Shown here piece by piece: positions 51,794 through 61,497 of a stretch of DNA of 64,000 nt. The notes beneath the pieces were generated by a model. It was not told the origin of the DNA. It worked only from the letters and a program-made list of their open reading frames with translations, and ran no database searches. Within the stretch, counting starts at the first letter, position 1, and each line of letters starts with the position of its first letter. Source of the stretch: an uncultured Cyclobacteriaceae bacterium (GTDB taxonomy: Bacteria > Bacteroidota > Bacteroidia > Cytophagales > Cyclobacteriaceae); NCBI GenBank assembly GCA_937146645.1, contig CAKZRQ010000057.1, forward strand, positions 1 through 64,000, in the 5' to 3' direction. Position numbers and translations under genes: made by a program.

Positions 51794-52585
51794 TTATTTT
51801 GGAAACAAGAAAACGAAAACAGCTCTCCAACCTATATCGGCTTTTGCGCCTTCTGGGGAGGCCACATTGAACCGAGGACCCAGGACCAGTTGAACTTTCT
51901 GTTTGCCGAGAGATGTAACCCCAGAGATCGTTGGATTTATCCAGATGGTTGCTGCTGAGCTCGTCCAGTTCTGAACCCATTCCATGTTTCCACCAACTCC
52001 TGCCCCAGATTTCCAATTGTAAACCAAAAAGGGTTGAAAAAACATTTGATTCAAATCAGGTTTCTCGGTGTTACCTGAAACACCCCAGATTTGATTAATT
52101 AAACCACCCACCGTGAACCCGTTAATTTGTTTTAGAGCAACAGCGGTAGGACCAAGGCCGAATTGATCCGCTGTCAAGAAGTTGTTGCTCCCAGTAGGGA
52201 GTACGAAAGCTGGACCAGCTCCCCAGATCAGCTTTTCTGAATTAGTTGGAGAAAAGAACGCTGAGACTACAGCATCACCTATTCCGGACTGTTTTTCCCC
52301 CTCACCAGTAATGTTATTTTGAGTGATTACTGGAAGAATTACACGTCCTATCAGATTCCAATTTTCATTAATCCCTATAGGCACTACGGGCTGGATATTC
52401 ATTGTATTCCTTGAGCCCCTAAATTCACCAATGCCGTAATCAGTATTGTTTTGCAATGGAACTGAGATGAGCGATGCGATTGGATTCGCAAGCTTTTTAG
52501 CAAGCTCTTCTGCCTCAGATTGCGTGAATGCTGGGTTTTGGAAAATTAAGAAGCTGATGAAGAAAAGAAGTAAGACTTTTTTCAT
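51794..52585 (-). CDS. Outer-membrane beta-barrel protein (MetA-pathway-like)
   Basis: 263 residues. Signal peptide, then repeated amphipathic strands with the pattern of the MetA-like phenol-pathway family: LANPIASLISVPLQNNTDYG, NENWNLIGRVILPVI, GIGDAVVSAFFSP, GAGPAFVLPTG and the end DIGWRAVFVFLFPK. Such proteins are taken to be outer-membrane channels. Placed in the middle of the hydroxyproline genes, so it may admit hydroxyproline or a related compound. Confidence 0.78.
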   Translation of the reverse strand: MKKVLLLFFISFLIFQNPAFTQSEAEELAKKLANPIASLISVPLQNNTDYGIGEFRGSRNTMNIQPVVPIGINENWNLIGRVILPVITQNNITGEGEKQSGIGDAVVSAFFSPTNSEKLIWGAGPAFVLPTGSNNFLTADQFGLGPTAVALKQINGFTVGGLINQIWGVSGNTEKPDLNQMFFQPFLVYNWKSGAGVGGNMEWVQNWTSSAATIWINPTISGVTSLGKQKVQLVLGPRFNVASPEGAKADIGWRAVFVFLFPK

Positions 52586-52622
52586 TTAAGAATTTATTCT
52601 GGTAGTCGTATTTAAGTTAAGA

Positions 52623-54068
52623 CTATTTCTTCCACTCTCCATTTACTTGCCTCATTAAACCAAGTGGATTTTCATCCTGCAGCTCCTTAGGTAATAATGC
52701 CGAAGGCATATCCTGGAAGGCAATAGGTCTGGCAAATCGTTTGATCGCATTGGCTCCAACTGAAGTGCTTCGGGAGTCTGTAGTCGAAGGAAATGGCCCT
52801 CCGTGCTGCATGGCATATCCCACTTCAACTCCAGTGGGCACACCGGTAAAAAGGAGTCGTCCACACTTTTCTTGCAAAAGAGAAATCAATTCTTGCTCGG
52901 CCTTTAGCTCACCCCCATCTCCCCAAAGAGAAATGGTCAATTGGCCCTTGAGCTTTAAGGACACTGCATTCAATTCTGAGGAATCATCATAAACCACCAT
53001 CAATCCAAATGCTCCAAAAACCTCTTCCTGAAATACATCATCGCTTAACCAGTCCTTTACGGAGATTCTGGCTATGGCTGGATGCGTCTCTAGTTCAGAT
53101 TTAGCTTGGGGAGATTTAATCCAGTTGAGCTCGGAGCGTAATTCCAATTCATTGACTGATTTATCATATGCTTCAGCAATGCCTCCATGGAGCATTGGTG
53201 CGCCTGAAACCTTATCAACGGACGTAGAAACTGCATTAGCAAAACCATCGGCAAGAGACGACGGCACGAATATTAATCCTGGGTTGGTACAGAATTGACC
53301 TACTCCCAGAGTTAAGGAAGCTACATAGTTTTCTGCCAAAGGAACCAACTCGCTTTCCAGTCTTCCTGCAAAAGCGAATATCGGATTCACAGAACCCATT
53401 TCAGCATAAACCGGAATAGGTTCTTCCCTGTCGTTGGCGATATTGAAGAGGGATTTCCCAGCATGAAAGGATCCTGTGAAGCCTACTGCTTTCGCTAGAG
53501 GGTGCTTCACCAAATCCTGACCCATTTTTACCCCGCCTTCCACATGAGTGAAGACTCCAGAAGGAAGTCCTGACTTTTGAGCTGCCTGAGAAATGCATTG
53601 ACCAACGAATTTTGAAGTATCCGGATGGGCGGGATGTCCCTTATAGATTACCGGGCAGCCTGCGGCCAAAGCTGAAGCCGTATCCCCTCCGGCAGTCGAA
53701 AATGCCAAGGGAAAATTGCTAGCTCCGAAAACTACTACTGGTCCCAGAGGCACCAACATCCGTCTGATATCCGCCTTTGGCAAAGGAGTTCTTTCAGGAT
53801 CGGCAGGATCGATGGTGGCTTCTACCCAACTTCCCTCTCTGACAATATTGGCAAATAGCTTCAGCTGACTAGTAGTTCTTCCAAGTTCACCATTAATTCT
53901 TCCATCTGGAAGATTAGATTCTTTGGTGGCCATAAGAACTATCGCACTTCTATTCTCCTCAAGTGTTTCTGCTATCAGGTCTAGGAAATCAGCCTTCTTA
54001 GCTGGAGGAAGATTTTTAAAACTTAAAAATGCTTCTTGAGCGGATTCAAAAATTTGGTCTAGGTTCAT
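52623..54068 (-). CDS. 2-oxoglutarate semialdehyde dehydrogenase (ALDH family)
   Basis: 481 residues. ALDH hallmarks: nucleophile Cys in VGQFCTNPG, general base Glu in VYAEMGSVNP, and FGASNFPLAFSTAGGDTASALAAGCPV. The AGGDTASALAAGCPV/EMGSVNP type is characteristic of NADP-dependent 2,5-dioxovalerate dehydrogenases, which oxidise 2-oxoglutarate semialdehyde to 2-oxoglutarate. Last enzymatic step of the hydroxyproline route here; glucarate or arabinose pathways use the same enzyme elsewhere. Confidence 0.9.
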   Translation of the reverse strand: MNLDQIFESAQEAFLSFKNLPPAKKADFLDLIAETLEENRSAIVLMATKESNLPDGRINGELGRTTSQLKLFANIVREGSWVEATIDPADPERTPLPKADIRRMLVPLGPVVVFGASNFPLAFSTAGGDTASALAAGCPVIYKGHPAHPDTSKFVGQCISQAAQKSGLPSGVFTHVEGGVKMGQDLVKHPLAKAVGFTGSFHAGKSLFNIANDREEPIPVYAEMGSVNPIFAFAGRLESELVPLAENYVASLTLGVGQFCTNPGLIFVPSSLADGFANAVSTSVDKVSGAPMLHGGIAEAYDKSVNELELRSELNWIKSPQAKSELETHPAIARISVKDWLSDDVFQEEVFGAFGLMVVYDDSSELNAVSLKLKGQLTISLWGDGGELKAEQELISLLQEKCGRLLFTGVPTGVEVGYAMQHGGPFPSTTDSRSTSVGANAIKRFARPIAFQDMPSALLPKELQDENPLGLMRQVNGEWKK

Positions 54069-54154
54069 AGCGATTAGGTTTTTGAAAATAAATTGGCCCT
54101 TGTCTGTCCAAATTAGTCAACGGTTAGCATAGGGCTGACAACTGACAACTGAAA

Positions 54155-55045
54155 TCACAATTTAGGCCTTTTGGCTATGCCATCCGTTATGATTTTTTCT
54201 ATTCTTTCTCTCTCTTCACCAATCAACGTCAAGCGGGGTGCTCTCACATGCTCACTTCCCACACCACAGTGATGCTCGGCTAGTTTGATGTATTGAACCA
54301 GCTTTGGATGAATATCCAATTCCAAAAGAGGAAGAAACCATCTATAAATCTCTTTGGCCTCCTGAATTTTACCTTCCTGAACCAGATTAAAAATGGTAAC
54401 AGTTTCCTTGGGGAAGGCACAAACCAAACCCGCAACCCAGCCGCAGGATCCCATCAAAAGTTCTTCCATGGCCAGCGTATCTACCCCACAAAGAATTTTA
54501 TAACGATCCCCAAAACGATTGATCATTCGAGTGACATTTGATATATCTCGGGTGGATTCTTTAATCGCTTGAATATTTTCGCATTCGGCAAGCTCTTCAA
54601 ACATCTCCACAGTTACCAATGTCTTGTAATCCACTGGGTTGTTGTAGATCATCATCGGAAGTGAGGTAGAATTCGCTACGGTTTTGAAATAAGTTACCAC
54701 TTCTCTGGCATCAGCAGCATATCTCATGGGAGGGAGAATCATTAATCCGGAAGCACCTAATTCCTCGGCCTTCGCAGCCCAGAAAAGCGCATCCTGTGTA
54801 GCTCCTTCGGCAATGTTAAGGATCACCGGAACTTTACCATCTAAATGTTTGACAGTTTCTCTGGTGAGGGTGATTTTTTCCTCAGTGGTCAAAGCAGAGC
54901 TCTCGCCAAGCGTACCTCCCAAAATAATTCCATGAACTCCCGATTCTATTTGAAAATCAAGGTTCTTGAAAAACAAGTCCATATCTAAACTTCCATCAGG
55001 GTGAAACTTAGTTGTCACCGCAGGAAAAACGCCATACCAATTCAT
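54155..55045 (-). CDS. Dihydrodipicolinate-synthase-family deaminase/lyase (pyrroline-hydroxycarboxylate deaminase)
   Basis: 296 residues, TIM-barrel DapA family. Motifs: GGTLGESSALTTEEK (substrate loop), Tyr in MMIYNNPVDY and Schiff-base Lys in IQAIKEST. In company of the epimerase, D-amino acid dehydrogenase and semialdehyde dehydrogenase, the best reaction is deamination of pyrroline-4-hydroxy-2-carboxylate to 2-oxoglutarate semialdehyde. Leads the minus-strand group, divergent from the AraC regulator. Confidence 0.88.
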   Translation of the reverse strand: MNWYGVFPAVTTKFHPDGSLDMDLFFKNLDFQIESGVHGIILGGTLGESSALTTEEKITLTRETVKHLDGKVPVILNIAEGATQDALFWAAKAEELGASGLMILPPMRYAADAREVVTYFKTVANSTSLPMMIYNNPVDYKTLVTVEMFEELAECENIQAIKESTRDISNVTRMINRFGDRYKILCGVDTLAMEELLMGSCGWVAGLVCAFPKETVTIFNLVQEGKIQEAKEIYRWFLPLLELDIHPKLVQYIKLAEHHCGVGSEHVRAPRLTLIGEERERIEKIITDGIAKRPKL

Positions 55046-55123
55046 AGTTTTTTATTTCAAAGGTAGCTGTGTTCTTATTTGAATTCTTTCACTCATTTAG
55101 TAAAAAAGTATACTATATTGACC

Positions 55124-55145
55124 ATTATAAATTAAATTTTATAAT
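55124..55145. promoter_or_regulatory. Inverted repeat in the divergent lhpC-like/araC region
   Basis: 8-bp arms ATTATAAA/TTTATAAT around a 6-base centre, between the deaminase gene (minus) and araC (plus). AT-only arms are weak evidence, but position fits an AraC or promoter site. Confidence 0.4.
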
Positions 55146-55160
55146 TATGAATCAAAATAG

Positions 55161-56057
55161 ATGAGAAAAGCAATTCAAGGTAGGATAGTACCATTTCAAA
55201 TTCCGAAGTCTGACAGGGAGTTCATCCGATACCAGGAAGATTGTGGGGTTCATTTTTACGATAGACTTCATCAACATCCGGAAATCCAGCTTACTCTCAT
55301 CAGGGCAGGCTATGGCCAATTCATGAGTCGAGATTATATCGGGAGATTTGAGCCCGGAGATATTTTCTTACTTGGCGAAAATGTGCCCCATGTTTTTCGA
55401 AGTGATCCAGAATTCTTTGAGGTAGGTTCCAAACTTAATTCTCATTCGCTCACTATTTTTTTTGATTTGGCCACCATGCATCAAGCCGTAAAAGAGGTTG
55501 AGGATTTAAGAAGCCTTTCCACCCTAAATCAGTTTTCTGGAAAGGCATTTCAAATTCTTGGTGAACGAAAAGTGGTTTTGGCTGATGGGATTCGTGGTTT
55601 CCACAGAAAAAAGGGATTATCCAGATTAGGAGCGGGTCTCGAGTTTTTGGATTTAATTCTCTCCGGAAAACCTGAGCTAATTTCTCTGGGAAAAGATGAG
55701 TTGCCAACGAGATTTTCAGAAAAAGATGGTCAAAGAATGAATAGAATTATTCAATTTATTCTCGCAAATCAGTCCAATAAAATTTCATTGGAAGAGGTGG
55801 CGGGAGAAGCGAATCTTAGTAAGGAAGCCTTTTGTCGGTTTTTTAAGGAGAGAACCAGAATGACCTTTACCGAATACCTTAATCAACTTCGAATTATGGA
55901 GGCAAAGAAGCTTCTCGAAAATTCGAATTCGGATATCACCCAACTCGCCTTTCAGGTAGGCTTTGAAAATATGTCATATTTCCATAGGGTATTTCGGCGG
56001 CAGACAGGAAAGACACCGCTTCAATATCGAAAGCAATTACTACAGACTAGCGCTTAA
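55161..56057 (+). CDS. AraC-family transcriptional regulator of the hydroxyproline cluster
   Basis: 298 residues. Cupin-like N-terminus (VHFYDRLHQHPEIQLTLIRAG, typical sensing fold) and a C-terminal double HTH: ISLEEVAGEANLSKEAFCRFFKERTRMTFTEY, then DITQLAFQVGFENMSYFHRVFRRQTGKTPLQYR. Divergent from the deaminase gene, so the probable activator of hydroxyproline use. Ends 11 bases inside the convergent paraoxonase-like gene. Confidence 0.93.
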   Translation: MRKAIQGRIVPFQIPKSDREFIRYQEDCGVHFYDRLHQHPEIQLTLIRAGYGQFMSRDYIGRFEPGDIFLLGENVPHVFRSDPEFFEVGSKLNSHSLTIFFDLATMHQAVKEVEDLRSLSTLNQFSGKAFQILGERKVVLADGIRGFHRKKGLSRLGAGLEFLDLILSGKPELISLGKDELPTRFSEKDGQRMNRIIQFILANQSNKISLEEVAGEANLSKEAFCRFFKERTRMTFTEYLNQLRIMEAKKLLENSNSDITQLAFQVGFENMSYFHRVFRRQTGKTPLQYRKQLLQTSA

Positions 56058-57090
56058 GGATAAGTACTTTTTCATCCATCACCGTACCTATAAAAAGATA
56101 ACCTCCCCAAGGGACGGCTACGGATGAAGCTGAAATGGTTTCACCAGAATCAACATAAATAGACTCAATGGTACTACCACTTCCTTTGTAGTTAATTTTG
56201 ATCACTTCAGAGGGGGCCGAGGGCTTATTTCCAGCGGCATAGGAAGCGAAGGCCATGAGGTTTGGGTGAGAACCTATCCATAAATTCCCCGATTCATCCA
56301 ACTCAATATTGTCCACTCCAGAGCCTACATCTATATCCTCCCGTAGGTTTAGGTTCCAATTTGAATCCACTTCATAAACCTTCACCATAAACCCTCTGGG
56401 AGATGCCAGATAAAGGAGCTTATCTGATCCATTGAATTGCATTCCATTTGCATATGCGATCGAACCTGCCTTCAGACTGGCTGATTCACCATCATAGAAC
56501 CCTACACTCGCTGCTTTATAACCCAGATAGTTTTCGGCGAAAACCCCTAAGCCACTTGTATATCCATGGTCATTTGAAAAATAGAATTGATCCTCATTCA
56601 CCAGAACCAAATCATTTGGGCTGATGAAATTTTCGTCTGTTATGGTCTCAAGATGGGTCAGTGACTTTCCTTCCAGAAGGAATTTCTCCACAGAGTGATT
56701 TCCATCGACATGATTAATAGCTACCAAAGAATACTTACTCTCACTCAAGGGATAAATGCTAATTCCGTGAGGATAAAATGGGAAATTAAGATGCTCGGAC
56801 AAATGAATTAGAGGTGAACTCAAATCCCTCAAATCTTTTAGATAAAGTCCGGAAGAAACATCTCTACCGTCTCTCCTTGCCGCCCGATCATCAGAAGAAA
56901 GGATAAGGAGACTATCTGCTCTGGCAATGGTAATATCTTCTACTCCCGGGAGTTTAATTTCAGAATGAATGGCACCGAACTCATTTCTATTCTCAATTTC
57001 TCTGAAATATCCGGTGGAAGAGAAAATATGGAACACGAAGGCGACTAATGCGATAACCAGAATAAGTAAAACAAGACCGATTTTCTTCAT
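56047..57090 (-). CDS. Paraoxonase/arylesterase-family lactonase
   Basis: 347 residues with an N-terminal membrane helix (GLVLLILVIALVAFVFHIF). Six-bladed propeller motifs of paraoxonases: YPHGISIYPL, FISPNDLVLVNEDQFYFSNDHG, YANGMQFNGSDKLLYLASPRG, VDNIELDESGNLWIGSHPN. The Asn/Asp/Glu calcium ligands are in these segments. Known relatives hydrolyse lactones and aryl esters. Probably anchored and facing the periplasm; physiological substrate unknown. Confidence 0.88.
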   Translation of the reverse strand: MKKIGLVLLILVIALVAFVFHIFSSTGYFREIENRNEFGAIHSEIKLPGVEDITIARADSLLILSSDDRAARRDGRDVSSGLYLKDLRDLSSPLIHLSEHLNFPFYPHGISIYPLSESKYSLVAINHVDGNHSVEKFLLEGKSLTHLETITDENFISPNDLVLVNEDQFYFSNDHGYTSGLGVFAENYLGYKAASVGFYDGESASLKAGSIAYANGMQFNGSDKLLYLASPRGFMVKVYEVDSNWNLNLREDIDVGSGVDNIELDESGNLWIGSHPNLMAFASYAAGNKPSAPSEVIKINYKGSGSTIESIYVDSGETISASSVAVPWGGYLFIGTVMDEKVLILKR

Positions 57091-57152
57091 GTGATAAGGG
57101 TAAATTCTTTCAAGGTAATATACAGCTTAATTTTTCCTGAAGAGATAAGAGA

Positions 57153-57178
57153 AAAGGCGTGGAATTTCCCACGCCTTT
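57153..57178 (-). terminator. Terminator downstream of the DUF2807 gene
   Basis: 10-bp stem AAAGGCGTGG/CCACGCCTTT around AATTTC; on minus the T-run is short (CCTTTTC). It ends the fecR-to-DUF2807 run. Confidence 0.65.
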
Positions 57179-57205
57179 GTTGGTCTAGTTTTCCTAATCC
57201 GTAGA

Positions 57206-57859
57206 TTAGTTTTCGTTGATAACCTTGGCAGCATCCTCCGTACTGACGTTGATAGAAGGGTTGCCTTTGTACATGATTTTGGAACCGTCGGTAGCTTTGC
57301 CATGCAAAAGATCCATAACTGTGATTTCAAGTTTAGAGGCATCCTGAGATCTTACATTGACCGTGTTCGCCATGAAATCAAAGCCATACACCTTACTCGC
57401 ATCTGACATCTCGATAGTCAAGACATCAGCATTTCCACGAAGATCTAGTTTTGAAGCATCCTCCATTTCAATGGTGATTTCATCTGAGATCATGAATAAT
57501 TCTCCATCTACAGCGTCTTCAAATCGAAGCCTATTCAAATCCGGAACCTGAATATCCAGAATAAAGGTCGTGCTTCTGTAAGCTCCATTCTTCAGGTCTA
57601 TTTTCAGAGTATTGTTCTCAACTCTGGTGATGAGGTTTTCAGTGAGATTAGCATTGGTCGTGACCAAGACTTGTTGTGCTTCCCCTTGAGAAACATTTAC
57701 GGTCATTCCATCTTGAGCAATGATATTTTGGAAGGACCCCAGGTCTCTTTCGACGGTCACAAGATCATCTGAACCTTTGTAATCATCTGTCAGATCGCAA
57801 CTTACTAATAGCAATAGGCCAAGTAGAATGAAGCTGTTTTTTACAATGTAGTTTTTCAT
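57206..57859 (-). CDS. DUF2807 (head-GIN) lipoprotein
   Basis: 217 residues. Lipobox LLLLVSC near residue 21. The mature part has DUF2807 beta-helix strands with recurring DASKL-like turns: ITIEMEDASKLDLRG, LTIEMSDASKVYG, VNVRSQDASKLEI, GKATDGSKIMY. The domain is often called an autotransporter-adhesin head fold; surface or outer-membrane attached. Last gene of the FecR/TonB unit, 22 bases behind the receptor gene. Confidence 0.9.
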   Translation of the reverse strand: MKNYIVKNSFILLGLLLLVSCDLTDDYKGSDDLVTVERDLGSFQNIIAQDGMTVNVSQGEAQQVLVTTNANLTENLITRVENNTLKIDLKNGAYRSTTFILDIQVPDLNRLRFEDAVDGELFMISDEITIEMEDASKLDLRGNADVLTIEMSDASKVYGFDFMANTVNVRSQDASKLEITVMDLLHGKATDGSKIMYKGNPSINVSTEDAAKVINEN

Positions 57860-57881
57860 AGTTTTTGGATTTAAAAATGAG

Positions 57882-60227
57882 TTAGAATTCTACCCTGTAG
57901 CTCAGGATAGGGATAAGAGATGTCTGATAGGAAGTGTTAAGTCCACCCAAGGATGGATCATAGTATTGTCCGTACACGTTTTTCCTGTTTGTGGCATTTT
58001 GAAGGTCAAGTGCCCAGGTTCTTGTGGATTTAGGTCGGTTTCTTTTAAGGCTGATTCTCAGATCAGTTCTGAAGTAATCTGGGATTTGTTCCTCAAATGC
58101 TCTGGATTCTATGTACACCGTTTCATCCTCCAGAATGGATTGCTCGAGATCGATTGGCGTGGTCCAAAGTCCTCCAGCGTAAATAGCTCTGACATTAATG
58201 CCAAGCGTTCTATTTTTCCTGAGTTGGAATTCCTTCCCACCAGTGAAAGTCAAATTCGCGCCCGTATTAAATCGTGTGTTTCGCCACACGTTTTCATTCG
58301 TTCTATACTGAGATTGAAATATGGAAGCGGACAGAAGAAAATACAGATCATTTCTGGTGAATTGTTCCAAAGTAAACTCCACTCCATAGTTCCTTCCATT
58401 CCCTTCGCTAACCAGCGGGTCCGTAGCAAAAGTCCATTCCTGATTTAAGATGGAGTAGGTTTCATCTACCCCTGGACGAATTGGAATCTGGTATAGGTAC
58501 TGATAATACGTTTCGATCTTCATCCTTAAGAAAGGATTTAGCGATCTATCATATCCGAGTACAAAATGATGGGATTTGCTTAGGTCTAAGTTTTCGTTCG
58601 GAAGGAAAATCTCTCCATCGATTTCTTGCTCCGCAAAGTAGGTACCCAAAGGTTGCACCTGACTATGCATTCCATATCCCAAATTCAACCTTTGCTTTTC
58701 GTCCATCTGATAGGAAGCGGAAAACCGTGGCTCAATTGATTTTGAATTATTTAGCATAAGCTGCAGGTAATGTAAACCAAAGTTGAAAGTCAGCTTCTCT
58801 GAGGCTTTGTAATTGATTTGAGAAAAGGCCTGTACACTTTGGGTATCTCCTTTTGAATTGATTTCGGTCTCCAGCTGATCCGTCTCATCCGAATGATATC
58901 TCTGTTTGAGATTGTAATTCATTTGATTCAGAAAGACTCCACTTCTTAGGCTAGCACGCGCAGAAAGCCGTGTATTCAGAACTGAGCTCAGGGTGTATTT
59001 TGAAGTCCCAAAGCTTTCAAAATATTCGTCTTGAAGTTGGAGTTCATCGGTCATGTAAAAACCTTCGTCACCTATGGAATTGCCTGAAGCGAGAAAAGTG
59101 GTTTGGAGGAAGTTATTGTCATTGATTCCCAAAGAATACTTAACCCCGACTGCTCCAGTGTTGGAGAAATAAGTCGAATTGTATCGATCAAACTCATTCT
59201 CCCAGTCCAGAGAGTCAGCGATTGGATCTTCATTTTGATCACTCAAACCGCCAAAGCCAAATACCGTCAAGCTACTTTTCTTTCCGGTAGGCAAGTACAC
59301 AATGAAGGAAAGATCCTGGAAATTGGTCACAAAATCTCCAAGCGGCAGTCCCATTTGCCCGAGTAGAGAAAGTGTGGAGTACCTATAGTTTACCAAATAA
59401 GATCCTCTGTAATTCTTGGCGATTGGACCTTCAGCCGCAACGTCTAATCCAAGGAATCCTGCCTGCAAGGTGAATTCCTGATTCTCATTGTTCCCTTTTC
59501 TAAGATTGAGATCAAAGACACCTCCCAAAGCATTGCCATATTCAGCGGGAAAGGCACTGGTGATAAAGTCGGAATTAGCCAGAAGCTGTGAGCTCAAAAT
59601 GGAGATTCCTCCTCCCGAAGTACCCGGGTAAACGAAGTGGTTTGGATTCGGAATATCGATACCTTCCATTCTCCAGAGCAGGCCATTGGGGCTATTCCCC
59701 CTGATTGAAATATTGTTATTACCATCATCCGTTCCTACTACCCCACTGAAAGAGGTTGCCATCCTTCCTGGGTCATTCACCGCTGCCGCAAACTTTCTCG
59801 TTTCTTCCACGGAGAAAGTTCTTCCGCTGACCGCCACCATATCATTGATGGTTCGATCTTTTTCATTTGCAGTTACCACAAACTCTTCAATAGTAGAAAT
59901 ATCTTCCTCAAGTTCGATCGGAAGAATGACCTCCTTACCAGAATTCACCTGAATCGCTGGAATGATCAAATCTTTGTAACCCACAAAGCTGATTCGTATG
60001 CTTTGTGGACCTACAGGAACGTTCTTGATTTTGAATTCACCATTTTTATCGGTGATTTCTCCAAGAAGAGGATCGGTGTCGAGGACCATCACGGTAGCCC
60101 CAATCATTGGGACCTGTGATACCTGATCTACCACGCGACCTCTGATGGTCTGGGTAAGATCCTGAGCTAAAAGATTTCCCGTGCTGAGGACACCAAAGAG
60201 GAAAAGCAGTTTAAAATAGGTTTTCAT
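57882..60227 (-). CDS. TonB-dependent receptor with carboxypeptidase-like N-terminal domain
   Basis: 781 residues. Signal peptide, a carboxypeptidase regulatory-like domain (TIRGRVVDQVSQVPMIGATVMVLDTDPLLGEITDKNGEFKI), a plug domain (NNNISIRGNSPNGLLWRMEGIDI ... SAFPAEYGNALGGVFDLNLR) and a barrel ending in an aromatic residue (LSYRVEF). Energised import across the outer membrane; ligand unknown. There is no SusD partner, so a siderophore, peptide or polysaccharide role is open. No STN domain of its own; the STN is on the repeat protein two genes upstream. Confidence 0.93.
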   Translation of the reverse strand: MKTYFKLLFLFGVLSTGNLLAQDLTQTIRGRVVDQVSQVPMIGATVMVLDTDPLLGEITDKNGEFKIKNVPVGPQSIRISFVGYKDLIIPAIQVNSGKEVILPIELEEDISTIEEFVVTANEKDRTINDMVAVSGRTFSVEETRKFAAAVNDPGRMATSFSGVVGTDDGNNNISIRGNSPNGLLWRMEGIDIPNPNHFVYPGTSGGGISILSSQLLANSDFITSAFPAEYGNALGGVFDLNLRKGNNENQEFTLQAGFLGLDVAAEGPIAKNYRGSYLVNYRYSTLSLLGQMGLPLGDFVTNFQDLSFIVYLPTGKKSSLTVFGFGGLSDQNEDPIADSLDWENEFDRYNSTYFSNTGAVGVKYSLGINDNNFLQTTFLASGNSIGDEGFYMTDELQLQDEYFESFGTSKYTLSSVLNTRLSARASLRSGVFLNQMNYNLKQRYHSDETDQLETEINSKGDTQSVQAFSQINYKASEKLTFNFGLHYLQLMLNNSKSIEPRFSASYQMDEKQRLNLGYGMHSQVQPLGTYFAEQEIDGEIFLPNENLDLSKSHHFVLGYDRSLNPFLRMKIETYYQYLYQIPIRPGVDETYSILNQEWTFATDPLVSEGNGRNYGVEFTLEQFTRNDLYFLLSASIFQSQYRTNENVWRNTRFNTGANLTFTGGKEFQLRKNRTLGINVRAIYAGGLWTTPIDLEQSILEDETVYIESRAFEEQIPDYFRTDLRISLKRNRPKSTRTWALDLQNATNRKNVYGQYYDPSLGGLNTSYQTSLIPILSYRVEF

Positions 60228-60257
60228 TATGTAGTTTTCTGGGTTGGGAAAAAGTGC

Positions 60258-61397
60258 TTAGAAGAATCTCACGCCCGTTCGGATTCCGTACCAAAGCTGA
60301 CCACCTATCTTTCCGTTGTCATAGGTGCGCTCATGCTGGATTTTTGGGTTACCGTAGGCAAAGAGATCCGGGTGGTTTTCGTATCCGGTTTCAAACACCC
60401 GATAGTTCACGGTTGGTCCTCCGAAGACAGCCAGCTTCGGTGTGATCTGATATTCAAAGCCTAGATAAAATCTATTCACCAGATTGAGTTCTACTACTCG
60501 GCCTTTGCTCACTTGCTCAGAAGTGGCTTCTATGTTTAGGTAAGTTTTCTTACCGAGTCTCGGAGCAGTTCCAATACCATATCCAAAGGACCAGGTGACC
60601 TCATCTTCGATTTCAGGTCGGATACCGGCAAACAGAATATTATAAAATGATCTCACTCCGGTCCTCCATGCCAGATTGATTGGCATCACTTCATTCGTGC
60701 TAAGCTCCACGGTGTTGTATCCTGATTTCACTACACTCACCAGGCCGATAGGCACTCCTGAGATGCTATCCGAATAATTGAAGAGTCCTACTTGAACTCC
60801 ATCCACATTTCTGGCGAAATTCAGCACTCCACTTACCTGGGCACCATCCACATCCCCGATGGCGAAGTTGCTCACACCGGCTAGTTGGGTTCCTTTGATG
60901 CTGCCTACCGCAAAGTTCATTACTCCGGCGCCCTGAAATCCTTTCACACTTTTGGTCGTGAAATTCAGCACTCCGGCTATTTGAGCTCCGTCCACGGAAC
61001 CAGTGGTGAAATTGGTCACCCCAGCACCCTGGAACCCATTCACTGAATCAAGATTGGAGTTGATCACTCCTGCGAATTGAGCTCCTTCTACTTTACCGTT
61101 TACCTGATTGAAGACTCCGGCAAACTGAGCATATCTCACATCACTTTTATTGATGTTGAAAAGTCCAGCCAATTCCAGCTTATTGGTTCCAGCAGAGAAT
61201 CCTCCAAGTACATTGAACGAATAGTCATTGATGGTGACTCCCGAGTTAGTTCCATTGGTTCCCAAGAATGGGACAAAGGAGATCTGAAAATCTTTGTGGA
61301 AATACACCGTGGAATTCTCTTCACTTTCGGTTTGAGCCTGTAGAGGATTCAAGGCGAAAAGGAAGATGACAGCGAAAATTCGATTTAAATTTTTCAT
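60258..61397 (-). CDS. LA_2272-type surface-repeat protein without STN domain
   Basis: 379 residues. Signal peptide (IFAVIFLFALNPLQAQ), then about nine 20-residue repeats such as GVNNFxxGxVxGAQxAGVxNF (VEGAQFAGVINSNLDSVNG, VDGAQIAGVLNFTTKSVKG) and a C-terminal region with beta-strands ending in GVRFF, an aromatic terminus as in outer-membrane barrels. Nearly parallel to the repeat and barrel parts of the gene upstream (e.g. GYGIGTAPRLGKKTYLN in both). Probably a tandem duplicate that lost, or never had, the STN part. Confidence 0.88.
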   Translation of the reverse strand: MKNLNRIFAVIFLFALNPLQAQTESEENSTVYFHKDFQISFVPFLGTNGTNSGVTINDYSFNVLGGFSAGTNKLELAGLFNINKSDVRYAQFAGVFNQVNGKVEGAQFAGVINSNLDSVNGFQGAGVTNFTTGSVDGAQIAGVLNFTTKSVKGFQGAGVMNFAVGSIKGTQLAGVSNFAIGDVDGAQVSGVLNFARNVDGVQVGLFNYSDSISGVPIGLVSVVKSGYNTVELSTNEVMPINLAWRTGVRSFYNILFAGIRPEIEDEVTWSFGYGIGTAPRLGKKTYLNIEATSEQVSKGRVVELNLVNRFYLGFEYQITPKLAVFGGPTVNYRVFETGYENHPDLFAYGNPKIQHERTYDNGKIGGQLWYGIRTGVRFF

Positions 61398-61497
61398 TGG
61401 TCTAAGTTTGTTTCGCTTCTATGACAGGCGAACAAGACCTTACCCCTATGAGAGATTTAAATTTTTTTGAAAAAAGATTGAAAAACTTTGCGAAGCG

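Noticed and set aside
54135-54152. CTGACAACTGACAACTGA tandem 7-base repeat
   Set aside because: Only about two and a half units in a short gap; no CRISPR or regulatory pattern.
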